The position numbers were made by a program, and so were the translations under genes. Positions 1 to 8,604 of a stretch of DNA of 64,000 bases are shown piece by piece. The first letter of the stretch is position 1. Each line of letters begins with the position of its first letter. The notes beneath the pieces are model-generated. The model saw nothing but the letters and a program-made list of their open reading frames with translations, did not search any database and was not told the origin of the DNA. Source of the DNA: Clostridium acidisoli DSM 12555 (GTDB taxonomy: Bacteria > Bacillota > Clostridia > Clostridiales > Clostridiaceae). The stretch covers positions 496,001 to 560,000 of the forward strand of contig NZ_FWXH01000002.1 of the NCBI RefSeq assembly GCF_900176305.1. The letters run 5' to 3'.

Positions 1-915
1 GATGTCATTATAGTAGATAATTTACAAAGCGGTCATCTTAAAGCCGTTAATAAAAACGCTAAATTTTATAAAGGTGATATTAGAGATAGTAAATTTTTAG
101 AAAAGGTTTTCTATGAAAACAAAATAGAATCCGTATTACACTTTGCAGCCAATTCTTTGGTTGGAGAAAGCATGGTTAAACCTCTGCTTTATTTCAATAA
201 TAACGTTTATGGAATGCAAATCTTACTTGAAACTATGGTTAAATTTAATATAAAAAATATAGTATTTTCCTCCACTGCTGCTGTTTATGGAGAACCAAAA
301 CGAATTCCTATAGTTGAAAGTGATGATACAAACCCTACAAATACTTACGGTGAGACAAAACTTACTATGGAAAAAATGATGAAATGGTGTAATAAAGCTT
401 ATGGAATTAACTTTGTAGCCCTTAGATATTTTAATGTAGCTGGTGCTTTAGAAGATGGAAGTATAGGTGAAGACCACCATCCTGAAACTCATTTAATTCC
501 ACTTATACTTCAAGTTCCATTAAAAAAGCGTGAATTTATAACTGTATTTGGTACTGATTATCCTACTGCTGATGGTACATGTATACGTGATTATATCCAT
601 GTGCTTGATTTAGCTGATGCCCACATTAAAGCTGTTAAGTATTTAGAAAATGGTAATGAAAGTAACATATTTAATTTAGGTAATGGAATCGGCTTTAGCG
701 TAAAGGAAATGATTGATGCTGCTAAAGAAGTCACAAAAAAAGATATTAAGGTTGTCTTAGGCGAAAAAAGAGCTGGAGACCCTGCTCAACTAGTTGCTTC
801 AAGTGAAAAGGCTAGAAAAATTTTAGAATGGAGTCCGAAATATACAAACATTAAAGAAATTGTAAAAGATGCTTGGACTTGGCATGAGACTCATCCAAAT
901 GGCTTTGAAGACTAG
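1..915 (+). CDS. galE: UDP-glucose 4-epimerase, 5'-truncated by window edge
   Basis: Interconverts UDP-galactose and UDP-glucose in the cytoplasmic Leloir pathway. The frame is open from base 1, so the first in-frame ATG at 157 is internal; 304 residues are visible and roughly 25 residues with the Rossmann glycine motif lie off-window. Visible hallmarks are LHFAANSLVGES, the catalytic YxxxK pair in TYGETK, RYFNVAGA and the C-terminal CIRDYIHVLDLADAH block, all typical of short-chain dehydrogenase-type GalE. galT starts 12 bases after the stop behind an AGGAGG site, so the two are co-transcribed. The promoter and any galK would lie upstream of the window. Identification is secure. Confidence 0.95.
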   Translation, partial: DVIIVDNLQSGHLKAVNKNAKFYKGDIRDSKFLEKVFYENKIESVLHFAANSLVGESMVKPLLYFNNNVYGMQILLETMVKFNIKNIVFSSTAAVYGEPKRIPIVESDDTNPTNTYGETKLTMEKMMKWCNKAYGINFVALRYFNVAGALEDGSIGEDHHPETHLIPLILQVPLKKREFITVFGTDYPTADGTCIRDYIHVLDLADAHIKAVKYLENGNESNIFNLGNGIGFSVKEMIDAAKEVTKKDIKVVLGEKRAGDPAQLVASSEKARKILEWSPKYTNIKEIVKDAWTWHETHPNGFED

Positions 916-927
916 GAGGTTTTTACT

Positions 928-2421
928 ATGATTAATTATGAGCTAAACAGACTTATTAATTTTGCTATTAAACAAAACCTTATATGTAAAGAGGACAAGA
1001 TTTATTCAGCAAACATGCTTATTGGATTACTAAATATAGATTATTTTGAGCCAGAAGACGTTAATGAAAATTTAGATACACCTACTCCTATTTTGGAAAA
1101 CATATTAAACTATGCCGTAGAAAATAATATTATAGGCGGCACAATTACTGAAAGAGATTTATTTGATACTAAAATAATGAATGCTTTAATGCCAAGACCT
1201 TCTGAAGTAATAAGTAACTTTCATAAATTTTATTCAGAGTCTCCAGAAACGGCTACTAATTATTATTACAAATTGAGTGTGGCCTCAAACTATATACGAA
1301 AGAGTAGAATTGATAAAAATATAATTTGGAAAACCAATACTGAATATGGAGATTTGGATATAACTATAAACATGTCAAAACCAGAAAAAGATCCAAAAGA
1401 CATAGCAAAAGCAAAATTGTTTAAATCAACCTCTTACCCAAAATGTTTATTATGTAAAGAAAATGAGGGCTTTTATGGGAATATAAACCATCCGGCAAGA
1501 CAAACTCATAGGATAATTCCATTTAAATTTGGAGAAAGTCAATGGTTTATGCAATATTCTCCGTATACTTATTATAATGAACATTGCATAATATTAAACA
1601 GCAATCATATTCCTATGAAAATAAGTAGAAAAACCTTTGAAAATCTACTATCATTTATAGATATATTACCTCACTATTTTGCTGGTTCAAATGCAGATTT
1701 ACCTATAGTTGGCGGTTCAATATTATCTCATGATCATTATCAAGGAGGCCGATATAGCTTTGCTATGGAGAAAGCCCCTATAGAAAAAAAATATTTTATA
1801 TCTGGTTATGATAATATAGAAATTGGAAGAGTTAAGTGGCCTATGTCAGTTATTCGAATTTCAGGGGATAATAAAACTAAGCTAATAAATTTAGCAGAGC
1901 ATATATTAGATACTTGGAGAACTTATTCAGATGAATCTGTTAATATTATGAGTCATACTGGTGATGAACCTCATAATACTATAACCCCTATTGCTAGAAA
2001 AAGGAATGGAAAGTATGAATTTGATTTAGTTTTAAGGAATAATAGAACTAGTGAGGAATATCCTCTTGGCATATTCCATCCACATAGCGAAGTTCATCAT
2101 ATAAAAAAAGAAAATATAGGTCTTATAGAAGTAATGGGTCTCGCAGTTCTCCCTGCAAGGCTAAAATATGAACTTATTATTTTGAGAAAATGTTTAATTA
2201 ATAGAGTAAATCATATTTCAAATGATAAAAATGTATCAAAACATAGTGATTGGTATAAATTCCTTATAGATAAATACGAAGATATAAATGAAGGAAATGT
2301 TGATAACATTTTAAAAGAAGAAGTTGGTATTAAATTTTTAAAAGTTCTAACTCATTCTGGTGTGTTTAAAAGAACTTCATCTGGTTTATGTGCCTTCGAC
2401 AAATTTATAAATATATTATAG
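928..2421 (+). CDS. galT: UDP-glucose--hexose-1-phosphate uridylyltransferase, class II (GalT)
   Basis: Transfers UMP between UDP-glucose and galactose 1-phosphate in the Leloir pathway. At 497 residues it has the length of the Firmicutes class II GalT rather than the ~350-residue enterobacterial form. The catalytic His-x-His-x-Gln is visible as SHDHYQGG near residue 267, and a second His-rich block GIFHPHSEVHHIKK lies near residue 390. An AGGAGG site sits 8 bases upstream of the ATG. It lies 12 bases after galE and 10 bases before the regulator gene, in one operon. Nothing appears broken. Confidence 0.95.
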   Translation: MINYELNRLINFAIKQNLICKEDKIYSANMLIGLLNIDYFEPEDVNENLDTPTPILENILNYAVENNIIGGTITERDLFDTKIMNALMPRPSEVISNFHKFYSESPETATNYYYKLSVASNYIRKSRIDKNIIWKTNTEYGDLDITINMSKPEKDPKDIAKAKLFKSTSYPKCLLCKENEGFYGNINHPARQTHRIIPFKFGESQWFMQYSPYTYYNEHCIILNSNHIPMKISRKTFENLLSFIDILPHYFAGSNADLPIVGGSILSHDHYQGGRYSFAMEKAPIEKKYFISGYDNIEIGRVKWPMSVIRISGDNKTKLINLAEHILDTWRTYSDESVNIMSHTGDEPHNTITPIARKRNGKYEFDLVLRNNRTSEEYPLGIFHPHSEVHHIKKENIGLIEVMGLAVLPARLKYELIILRKCLINRVNHISNDKNVSKHSDWYKFLIDKYEDINEGNVDNILKEEVGIKFLKVLTHSGVFKRTSSGLCAFDKFINIL

Positions 2422-2431
2422 GTGATTAATT

Positions 2432-3463
2432 ATGAAGATAACTATACTTGAAGTAGCAAAAAAAGCAAATGTGTCTGTTGCAACAGTTTCAAGGGTAATG
2501 AATGGTAATTACCCCGTAAAGGCTGAAACTCGTGAAAATGTTCTTAAAGCAATAGATGAACTTAACTATATACCAAATATGCAAGCACGGGAACTTACAC
2601 AGCAAAAATCTGCTACTATAGGTGTAGTTGTACCTAGTATTAATAATATGTTTTTTCCTGAAGTTGTTAATGGTATAGAGAGTCATTTAAAAAACAAATC
2701 TTTATCTATAGTTTTAACCTGTACTAACAACGATGCTAACGAAGAGAAAAAATGTATAAATAATTTAATATCAAGAAATGTTTCTGGAATAATACTAATC
2801 GGACCTAATACAAATAATATTAGATCTAAATTCTACGATAATATATCAAGCAAAATACCAATTGTATTTGTAAATGGTCATTATGTAGATTCTAACATAT
2901 CTTGTGTCTCAAATGATGAGGTTATGGGTGCAAAAATCGCTTTAGATTATCTACTGAATAACAATCATAAAAACATATTATTTGTTAGGGGTAAAGATAG
3001 TTATTCTTGTGATTTAAAAGAACAAGTATATGAAGAATTTATGAAAAAAATTAATAATTTTAAGCCTAATAATATTATTAATATTGGAAATGGAAATAGT
3101 AGCGACACTGTTGATAACACTTTAAATCTATTTCTTGAATTATTAAAGAGCTCTTCTGCAACTGCTGTGTTTGCATGTAACGATCTTATGGCTGTTGGTG
3201 TGCTTAACGCTTGTAAAAAATTAAATTTAAATGTTCCAAAGGATTTTTCAATAATCGGTTATGATAATATACTGTTAAGCAAATTTGTAGAACCAAAATT
3301 GACTACTATGGATCAAAACATGTTTCTTCTTGGTACTAATGCTGCAGTGCTTTTAATACAGAAGATTGACTGTGACAATAAATATAGCAAACGAATAATT
3401 TTAAATAATTGTCTCGTTAAAAGAGACACTGTAGGTCCTAATATTTCGTTATCACATGCTTAA
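2432..3463 (+). CDS. galR: LacI/GalR-family transcriptional regulator of the galactose operon
   Basis: A 343-residue LacI-type repressor. The N-terminal helix-turn-helix (about residues 5-25, EVAKKANVSVATVSRVMN) and hinge are followed by a periplasmic-binding-protein-like effector domain (about 60-335) with PSINNMFF, FACNDLMAVGVL and VPKDFSIIGYDN. It starts 10 bases after galT with a weak GGTG ribosome site, so it is probably made with the gal mRNA and may regulate it; galactose or a related sugar as effector is inference from context. It is strikingly similar along its length to the LacI protein at 30085-31101. The gal symbol rests on position only. Confidence 0.85.
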   Translation: MKITILEVAKKANVSVATVSRVMNGNYPVKAETRENVLKAIDELNYIPNMQARELTQQKSATIGVVVPSINNMFFPEVVNGIESHLKNKSLSIVLTCTNNDANEEKKCINNLISRNVSGIILIGPNTNNIRSKFYDNISSKIPIVFVNGHYVDSNISCVSNDEVMGAKIALDYLLNNNHKNILFVRGKDSYSCDLKEQVYEEFMKKINNFKPNNIINIGNGNSSDTVDNTLNLFLELLKSSSATAVFACNDLMAVGVLNACKKLNLNVPKDFSIIGYDNILLSKFVEPKLTTMDQNMFLLGTNAAVLLIQKIDCDNKYSKRIILNNCLVKRDTVGPNISLSHA

Positions 3464-3474
3464 TAATTTTATTT

Positions 3475-3592
3475 CATAATACAAAGAAATTGCAAAATAA
3501 TAGTGAAGGGTTTTAACGGATGCTGCGCCCGTTAAAAGGCGAAGCAAAGGTGAAAACCCTTCACCCGTACTTTGCAATTTATAAGTATTATG
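3475..3592. repeat. 118-nt imperfect inverted repeat between galR and galM
   Basis: Nested inverted arms CATAATAC/GTATTATG, AAATTGCAAA/TTTGCAATTT and TGAAGGGTTTT/AAAACCCTTCA are separated by symmetric 4/4 and 7/7 internal loops, giving one long hairpin. The apex holds an alternative 9-bp hairpin, TTTTAACGG/CCGTTAAAA, that competes with the inner arm. There is no T-run after the 3' arm, so it is not a simple terminator. It could be a MITE-like insertion, an mRNA processing or stability structure, or a regulator site between galR and galM. Confidence 0.7.
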
Positions 3593-3651
3593 AATATTTC
3601 TCATTTATTAAACATTCTATATTACAAATAAATTTTAATGGAGGTTTTATT

Positions 3652-4707
3652 ATGTCTATAACTAAACAAAATTTTGGGAAAACAAAGGAAAACATTGACG
3701 TAGATCTATTTACTCTTACTAATAATAATGGTGTCACAGTGAAAATTTCTACCTATGGAGGTACCATAGTTTCCATAATCGTACCTGATAAAAACAATAA
3801 ATTTGATGATGTTGTATTAGGTTATGACAATATTACATCTTATGAAAACGGTAACAAGTTTTTTGGTGCCTTGGTTGGTCGTTGTGCTAACAGAATTGAG
3901 AATGGAAAATTTAAAATTAATGGAAAAGAATATTCATTAGTTAGAAATGATGGTGATAATCACCTGCATGGTGGTATTAAAGGTTTTGATAAGGTAGTTT
4001 GGACAGCATCCATACTTGATGCTGAAAAAAACATATTAAAGCTTTCCTATTTCAGTAAAGATGGAGAAGAATCTTATCCTGGAAATCTTAATGTCACAGT
4101 TACTTATACACTTACAGAAAACAATGCTTTAGAAATAAATTATAAAGCAATTAGCGATAAAGATACAGTTGTTAACCTTACAAATCATTCCTATTTCAAT
4201 TTAGGAGGACATGCATCTGGAAGTGCTTTAAATCATAAACTAATGCTTAATTCAGATGAATTTACACCAAATAATAGATATTCTATTCCTACTGGGGAAG
4301 TTGTAGCTGTAGAAGGAACTCCCATGGATTTTAAAACATTAAAAACTATTGGCCACCAGCTTGATGAAACTTACGAACAAATTCATTTTGGCTTAGGATA
4401 TGATCACAACTGGATGTTAAATTCTAAAGGAAACCTTAATGAGCTAGCTGCAAAATTAGTAAATGAATCTACAGGCAGAGTAATGGAGCTTTATACTACT
4501 CAGCCAGGAGTACAATTTTATTCAGCTAATTTTCTTGATGGATCTGATATTGGAAAAAACGGTGCTGTATATGAAAAAAGAAATGCTGTTTGTCTTGAAA
4601 CACAATGTGTACCTAATGCTATAAATAACAATAATTTTGCCTCCCCTCTGCTAAAGTCTAATGAGGAATATAACCATACTACAATATATAAATTTTCAGT
4701 TTTATAA
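3652..4707 (+). CDS. galM: Aldose 1-epimerase (galactose mutarotase)
   Basis: Converts beta-D-galactose to the alpha anomer that galactokinase uses. The start at 3652 is chosen because GGAGG lies 9 bases upstream and the resulting 351 residues match the family. An upstream in-frame ATG at 3520 falls inside the inverted repeat and would add 44 unrelated residues. Catalytic residues are visible: the histidines in NHLHGG (about 103-105), the catalytic His in NHSYFNLGG (about 178) and the Glu in CLETQCVPN (about 316). It is the last gene of the gal operon and is followed by a strong terminator. Confidence 0.95.
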   Translation: MSITKQNFGKTKENIDVDLFTLTNNNGVTVKISTYGGTIVSIIVPDKNNKFDDVVLGYDNITSYENGNKFFGALVGRCANRIENGKFKINGKEYSLVRNDGDNHLHGGIKGFDKVVWTASILDAEKNILKLSYFSKDGEESYPGNLNVTVTYTLTENNALEINYKAISDKDTVVNLTNHSYFNLGGHASGSALNHKLMLNSDEFTPNNRYSIPTGEVVAVEGTPMDFKTLKTIGHQLDETYEQIHFGLGYDHNWMLNSKGNLNELAAKLVNESTGRVMELYTTQPGVQFYSANFLDGSDIGKNGAVYEKRNAVCLETQCVPNAINNNNFASPLLKSNEEYNHTTIYKFSVL

Positions 4708-4725
4708 TAATTGCACTTAATCATG

Positions 4726-4752
4726 ACCACCGGCTAAGCCGGTGGTTTCTTT
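4726..4752 (+). terminator. Rho-independent terminator of the gal operon
   Basis: A perfect 9-bp stem ACCACCGGC/GCCGGTGGT with a TAA loop is followed by TTTCTTTC. It lies 18 bases after the galM stop. Confidence 0.92.
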
Positions 4753-4801
4753 CATTACACAAACAATGCAATATTTTAGACACATTTTTTATATTATTTT
4801 G

Positions 4802-4830
4802 TTGCATTTTTTGTCTGTTATTGTTATTCT
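4802..4830 (+). promoter_or_regulatory. Candidate sigma-A promoter of the alcohol dehydrogenase gene
   Basis: TTGCAT and TATTCT are separated by 17 bases, about 50 bases upstream of the dehydrogenase ATG. Because the gal terminator lies just upstream, this gene needs its own promoter. AT-rich surroundings make exact boxes uncertain. Confidence 0.5.
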
Positions 4831-4879
4831 ATATACAAGAAATAAATTGTAAATTTATATTATTTAGGAGGAATATTTT

Positions 4880-6046
4880 ATGGCAAGATTTACATTACCA
4901 AGAGACATATATTTTGGTGAAGGTTCTCTTAAAACTTTAAAAACCCTAAATGGCAAAAAAGCTGTAGTAGTTGTTGGTGGTAGTTCTATGCAAAGATTTG
5001 GTTTTTTAGCCAAGGTTATTGATTACTTAAAAGAAGCTCATATAGAAGTTAAAGTTATTGATGGTATAGAGCCTGACCCTTCAGTTGATACGGTTATGGA
5101 TGGTGCTACTATAATGAGGGATTTTGAGCCTGATTGGATTGTAGCTATCGGTGGTGGCTCCCCAATAGATGCTGCTAAAGCTATGTGGATATTTTATGAA
5201 TACCCAGAATTCACATTTGAACAAGCCGTTGTTCCTTTTGGCCTTCCGGAACTAAGGCAAAAGGCAAAATTCATTGCTATTCCATCAACTAGTGGTACCG
5301 GAACAGAGGTTACAGCTTTTTCAGTTATAACTGATTATAAAAAGAAAATTAAATATCCTATAGCTGATTTTAATATAACTCCGGATATCGCAATAGTTGA
5401 TCCAGAACTTGCTCAAACTATGCCAAAAAAACTTATAGCTCATACTGGTATGGATGCTCTAACTCATGCTATTGAAGCTTATGTTGCTAGTCTTAGATCC
5501 GCCTTTTCAGATCCACTCGCACTAGACGCTATTGTTATGATAAATGAATACTTAATAAAATCCTATAATGGAGATAAAGAGGCTAGAAATGAAATGCACT
5601 CAGCTCAATGTTTAGCTGGAATGGCATTTTCAAATGCACTACTTGGCATAGCTCATTCAATGGCACACAAAACAGGTGCTGTATTTCATATTCCTCATGG
5701 ATGTGCTAATGCAATCTTTTTACCATATGTAATTCAATATAACTCTAAAAAATGTTGTCACAGATATGCTAATATATCTAAAAGATTAAATTTATCTGGT
5801 AAAACTGACGATGAACTAGTTGAGTCATTAATTAATTTCATACAGAATTTAAATAAAAAAATGGATCTTCCTCTTACTTTGAAAGATTATGGTACAACAG
5901 AAGAAGATTTTAAATCCAATCTAGAATATATTTCTCACAACGCAGTATTAGATGCCTGCACTAGTTCAAATCCTAGAGAAATAGATGATAAGACAATGGA
6001 GAAACTATTCACTTGTATCTATTATGGAAACAAAGTAAATTTCTAA
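4880..6046 (+). CDS. Iron-containing alcohol dehydrogenase (butanol dehydrogenase, Adh1-like)
   Basis: Group III metal-dependent alcohol dehydrogenase of 388 residues, the usual length. The N-terminal dinucleotide-binding half carries GGGSPIDAAKAMW; the metal ligands are visible as Asp and His in GMDALTHAIEAY (about 192 and 196), His in IAHSMAH and His in FHIPHGCANA (about 272). The N-terminal RFTLPRDIYFG and overall sequence resemble the NADPH-dependent butanol dehydrogenase of solvent-forming clostridia, so reduction of butyraldehyde or acetaldehyde is likely; substrate and cofactor preference are inferred. It is a single gene with its own ribosome site (GGAGG) and terminator. Confidence 0.92.
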   Translation: MARFTLPRDIYFGEGSLKTLKTLNGKKAVVVVGGSSMQRFGFLAKVIDYLKEAHIEVKVIDGIEPDPSVDTVMDGATIMRDFEPDWIVAIGGGSPIDAAKAMWIFYEYPEFTFEQAVVPFGLPELRQKAKFIAIPSTSGTGTEVTAFSVITDYKKKIKYPIADFNITPDIAIVDPELAQTMPKKLIAHTGMDALTHAIEAYVASLRSAFSDPLALDAIVMINEYLIKSYNGDKEARNEMHSAQCLAGMAFSNALLGIAHSMAHKTGAVFHIPHGCANAIFLPYVIQYNSKKCCHRYANISKRLNLSGKTDDELVESLINFIQNLNKKMDLPLTLKDYGTTEEDFKSNLEYISHNAVLDACTSSNPREIDDKTMEKLFTCIYYGNKVNF

Positions 6047-6054
6047 ATAAAGTG

Positions 6055-6085
6055 AAACTTGCACTCATGTGTGAGTTTGTTTTTT
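6055..6085 (+). terminator. Terminator after the alcohol dehydrogenase
   Basis: AAACT and CAC pair with GTG and AGTTT through two G-U wobbles around a TCAT loop, followed by GTTTTTT. It lies 8 bases after the stop codon. Confidence 0.8.
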
Positions 6086-6105
6086 ACCCTATATTAATGT
6101 TAGTT

Positions 6106-6194
6106 GAACTAAAGTCCAGCACGTAGCAGCCGTTAACTCACTTTATCGTTTAGTTCGAAGTGAGAGTTTTTACGGATGATAGCTAATGGATAAA
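6106..6194 (+). ncRNA. Structured leader-like element with crossing helices upstream of the tautomerase gene
   Basis: Two exact complementary pairs cross each other: GAACTAAA (6106-6113) with TTTAGTTC (6149-6156), and CTCACTT (6137-6143) with AAGTGAG (6158-6164). The second hairpin runs into AGTTTTTAC, like a weak terminator. The last 32 bases, ending in GGATAAA, closely resemble 31321-31351 upstream of the MerR gene. A pseudoknot or two mutually exclusive folds are possible; the single base between the second and fourth strands argues against a full-length classical pseudoknot. No known riboswitch class was recognised. Confidence 0.45.
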
Positions 6195-6269
6195 ATTGAT
6201 ATTTAAATTTTAAAGTGCTAAAATATGCTATATAAATATTAAGTTTAATAAAATATTGGAGGATTATAT

Positions 6270-6614
6270 ATGCCATTTATTAGTACAAAAGTAAATGTAA
6301 AAATCTCAAAAGAAAAAGAAGAAATTCTAAAAAGTAAATTAGGGAAAGCTATTGAACTTATTCCTGGAAAAACGGAAGATTGGCTTATGCTTTCTTTTGA
6401 TGATCAGTGTAATCTTTATTTTAAAGGTATTAGTGAGGATAAAATAGCTTTTGTAGAAGTAAAAATATTTGGAAAAGCTACACAAGCTGCCTATGCTAAA
6501 CTTACAAAAGCTATTACTGACATTCTAAATCAAGAGTTAGATATAAATTCAGATCGAATTTATATTAAATATGAGGAAGTAGAACATTGGGGCTGGAACG
6601 GTAACAATTTTTGA
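6270..6614 (+). CDS. MIF/phenylpyruvate tautomerase-family protein
   Basis: A 114-residue protein of the macrophage migration inhibitory factor fold. The catalytic proline directly follows the initiator methionine (MPFIST), the C-terminal GWNGNNF matches the MIF family ending, and DRIYIKYEEVEHWGW fits the last strand-helix block. Family members are cytoplasmic trimers that tautomerise phenylpyruvate or related enols; the bacterial role here is unknown. It is a monocistronic gene with a GGAGG site, located behind the structured 6106-6194 element and ending in a strong terminator. Confidence 0.85.
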   Translation: MPFISTKVNVKISKEKEEILKSKLGKAIELIPGKTEDWLMLSFDDQCNLYFKGISEDKIAFVEVKIFGKATQAAYAKLTKAITDILNQELDINSDRIYIKYEEVEHWGWNGNNF

Positions 6615-6682
6615 TTTACGCTAATAATAGCAATGAAATTCGCTATAAAAGTATCTGACATCTCTGCTGTGTTTATTTAATG

Positions 6683-6732
6683 ACTACAAAAAGAATTTAT
6701 TTACAATCAAATTCTTTTTGTAGTTTTTTTTA
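6683..6732 (+). terminator. Rho-independent terminator after the tautomerase gene
   Basis: A 16-bp stem ACTACAAAAAGAATTT/AAATTCTTTTTGTAGT with a 10-base loop is followed by a run of T. The beta-helix gene ends at 6740 on the opposite strand, so the hairpin may serve both directions. Confidence 0.9.
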
Positions 6733-6739
6733 TTTAAAG

Positions 6740-8458
6740 TTAAGTTTGTATAATGCCAAAACCCTTCCAAATGCCAGGTGTTCCTGAGGTAATACATACA
6801 AAACCTATATATTTTCCGGAAGCTGGGTTTGAATTATATACTATATCACCTTTTTTGTAACTTCCTGCACTTGGTATAGCATTACCAAATGCAATGCTGT
6901 TCCCATTAATGCCAATTTTAGTGTTAAAAGTTCCAGTTAGCACAGTTGGTCCAACATAAACATTATTAACTTCAATTATATTTTTACATGAGCCTAGTAA
7001 AGCTAAAGCATTTGTTAATGCCTCAAAATAATTATTGCTTAAATTCAGACCATTATTATTGTAGAATTGAAATCCATCATTTGATGAGTGAAAATAATTG
7101 TTTCTGGCATATACACTATTACAATTTGTAACTCCACTTAGTTTAGAAGAATTTATGCTATTATCTGAAATTGTCAAATCGTCACAATCATATATATCAA
7201 AACTACTTCCTATGCATTTATTTCTAGCAATCTCAATGTCCTTATAGTTTCTTGTGCTTGCATATCTTTCTATCTTAATTAAATCATTAGTGCAGTTGTT
7301 AATATAATTATCATTTATTCGTATTTCATCACTATCTGCAAGATTATTAACATACATTCCAATATATATGCCACAATCAGCTGAACCATTAATTGTGTTA
7401 CTAACAATTTTAAGATTTTTTATCTGATTTTGACTTACAACTATGGCCCCATGATCAGCAGTATTACTTACACCAACTGTATTTTCTATAAAATTACCGA
7501 CAATTTCCACATTTTGTACTAAACGGTTGTCTCCATTGTTATACACGTTATTCATTACCAATATACCATTGCCACAGTTTCTGACTATATTATCGTGAAG
7601 TTTTACATTTGCAAAGGTATGTCCATTAGTAATAGCTGCTCCATTGGATTCTAGCAAAATCCCTTCTTCTTTTGTGTTTTCTACTACATTATTAGAAACA
7701 ATAACATTAGAACAAGAATCAATTCCAATTCCGCTGCCTATACTGTTCTTAATTATATTGTCAGTTATGATTATTCTTGATATGCTTGGAATGTCAGTAT
7801 AAAATCTTATTCCATAACCTTTTATATCATAAGAAATATTTTGAGAAACGATTACATCCTCAGAACCTCCTGGTGTTGTGGTTATTGCTTTTGATACATT
7901 TGTAAAGGTGTTATTATTAATCATAATATAGGAACTGTTCACAGATACAGGTAGTGAAGGATTATATTCGCTGCAAACTTCTATTGCATTATCTCCAAAA
8001 TCCTTAAAAAAACATTTTGAAATTATTACATTTGAACAAGAATGGACGTTAACTCCATTGTCATTCCATACTACGTCTGTTGCAGAGTTTGTAATTCCTT
8101 CAAAAATAACTTCATCAACATGAACTCCAGTACAATCTAAGAACTCAAATATACCATAGGGCATATCAGTTGGAAATTTAGCTTGTTTTTTTAAAACTAC
8201 ACCTTTTTCTGTTCTAATCCTAATGTTATTTATATTTTGTATTAATATTTGTGTTGAAAAAACATAAGTGCCTGTAGGAAAAAATATTGTGCCACCTGCA
8301 CTACTATTTAATGAACTCACAATACCTTTTATAATACCCGAATCATCTGTAATTCCGTCACCCTTTGCTCCATACTTTTTTACATCTATAGTAATAATAT
8401 CAGCCACTAACGAATCAATTGTACTAGTTTGGCTACTAATTCCACTAAAACTTTTCAT
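6740..8458 (-). CDS. Parallel beta-helix (pectate lyase 3-like) protein
   Basis: A 572-residue protein. Residues about 20-100 match the Pectate_lyase_3 entry segment (VKKYGAKGDGITDDSGIIKG, GGTIFFPTGTYVFS); the middle is a run of right-handed beta-helix coils rich in NNxxxN/ISxNxI patterns, and the C-terminus (SYKKGDIVYNSNPASGKYIG) is a small extra domain. The start at 8458 follows a GAGGAGGGCGAG site, whereas the upstream alternative start has none. No signal peptide or membrane anchor is seen, which is odd for a polysaccharide-acting protein. It is divergent from the secreted deacetylase and near the exopolysaccharide operon, so polysaccharide binding or cleavage is likely; catalytic residues cannot be assigned. 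Confidence 0.75.
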   Translation of the reverse strand: MKSFSGISSQTSTIDSLVADIITIDVKKYGAKGDGITDDSGIIKGIVSSLNSSAGGTIFFPTGTYVFSTQILIQNINNIRIRTEKGVVLKKQAKFPTDMPYGIFEFLDCTGVHVDEVIFEGITNSATDVVWNDNGVNVHSCSNVIISKCFFKDFGDNAIEVCSEYNPSLPVSVNSSYIMINNNTFTNVSKAITTTPGGSEDVIVSQNISYDIKGYGIRFYTDIPSISRIIITDNIIKNSIGSGIGIDSCSNVIVSNNVVENTKEEGILLESNGAAITNGHTFANVKLHDNIVRNCGNGILVMNNVYNNGDNRLVQNVEIVGNFIENTVGVSNTADHGAIVVSQNQIKNLKIVSNTINGSADCGIYIGMYVNNLADSDEIRINDNYINNCTNDLIKIERYASTRNYKDIEIARNKCIGSSFDIYDCDDLTISDNSINSSKLSGVTNCNSVYARNNYFHSSNDGFQFYNNNGLNLSNNYFEALTNALALLGSCKNIIEVNNVYVGPTVLTGTFNTKIGINGNSIAFGNAIPSAGSYKKGDIVYNSNPASGKYIGFVCITSGTPGIWKGFGIIQT

Positions 8459-8551
8459 AGCTCGCCCTCCTCTATAATAAAATATGACGGAACTAAAATA
8501 ATGCAACTGTAAAGGTGTAAAACATTAACGGGCGTTCTATACAATATTTAA

Positions 8552-8581
8552 TTTACAATTAATTACATTTTATAATATAAT
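8552..8581 (+). promoter_or_regulatory. Candidate promoter for the polysaccharide deacetylase
   Basis: TTTACA and TATAAT are separated by 18 bases in the divergent region. The predicted transcript start falls very close to the ribosome site, so an overlapping TATAAT at 8571 is an alternative. Confidence 0.35.
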
Positions 8582-8604
8582 TAGTAAAAAGGAGTTGAGT
8601 TAAT

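Noticed and set aside
3520-3651. Upstream 44-codon extension of galM
   Set aside because: The extra ATG lies inside the inverted repeat, lacks a ribosome site, and the extension has no family counterpart; the ATG at 3652 has GGAGG.
6137-6170. Simple terminator ahead of the tautomerase gene
   Set aside because: Stem is only 7 bp with a 14-base loop that pairs elsewhere, and a good terminator already sits at 6055-6085; treated as part of a structured element instead.
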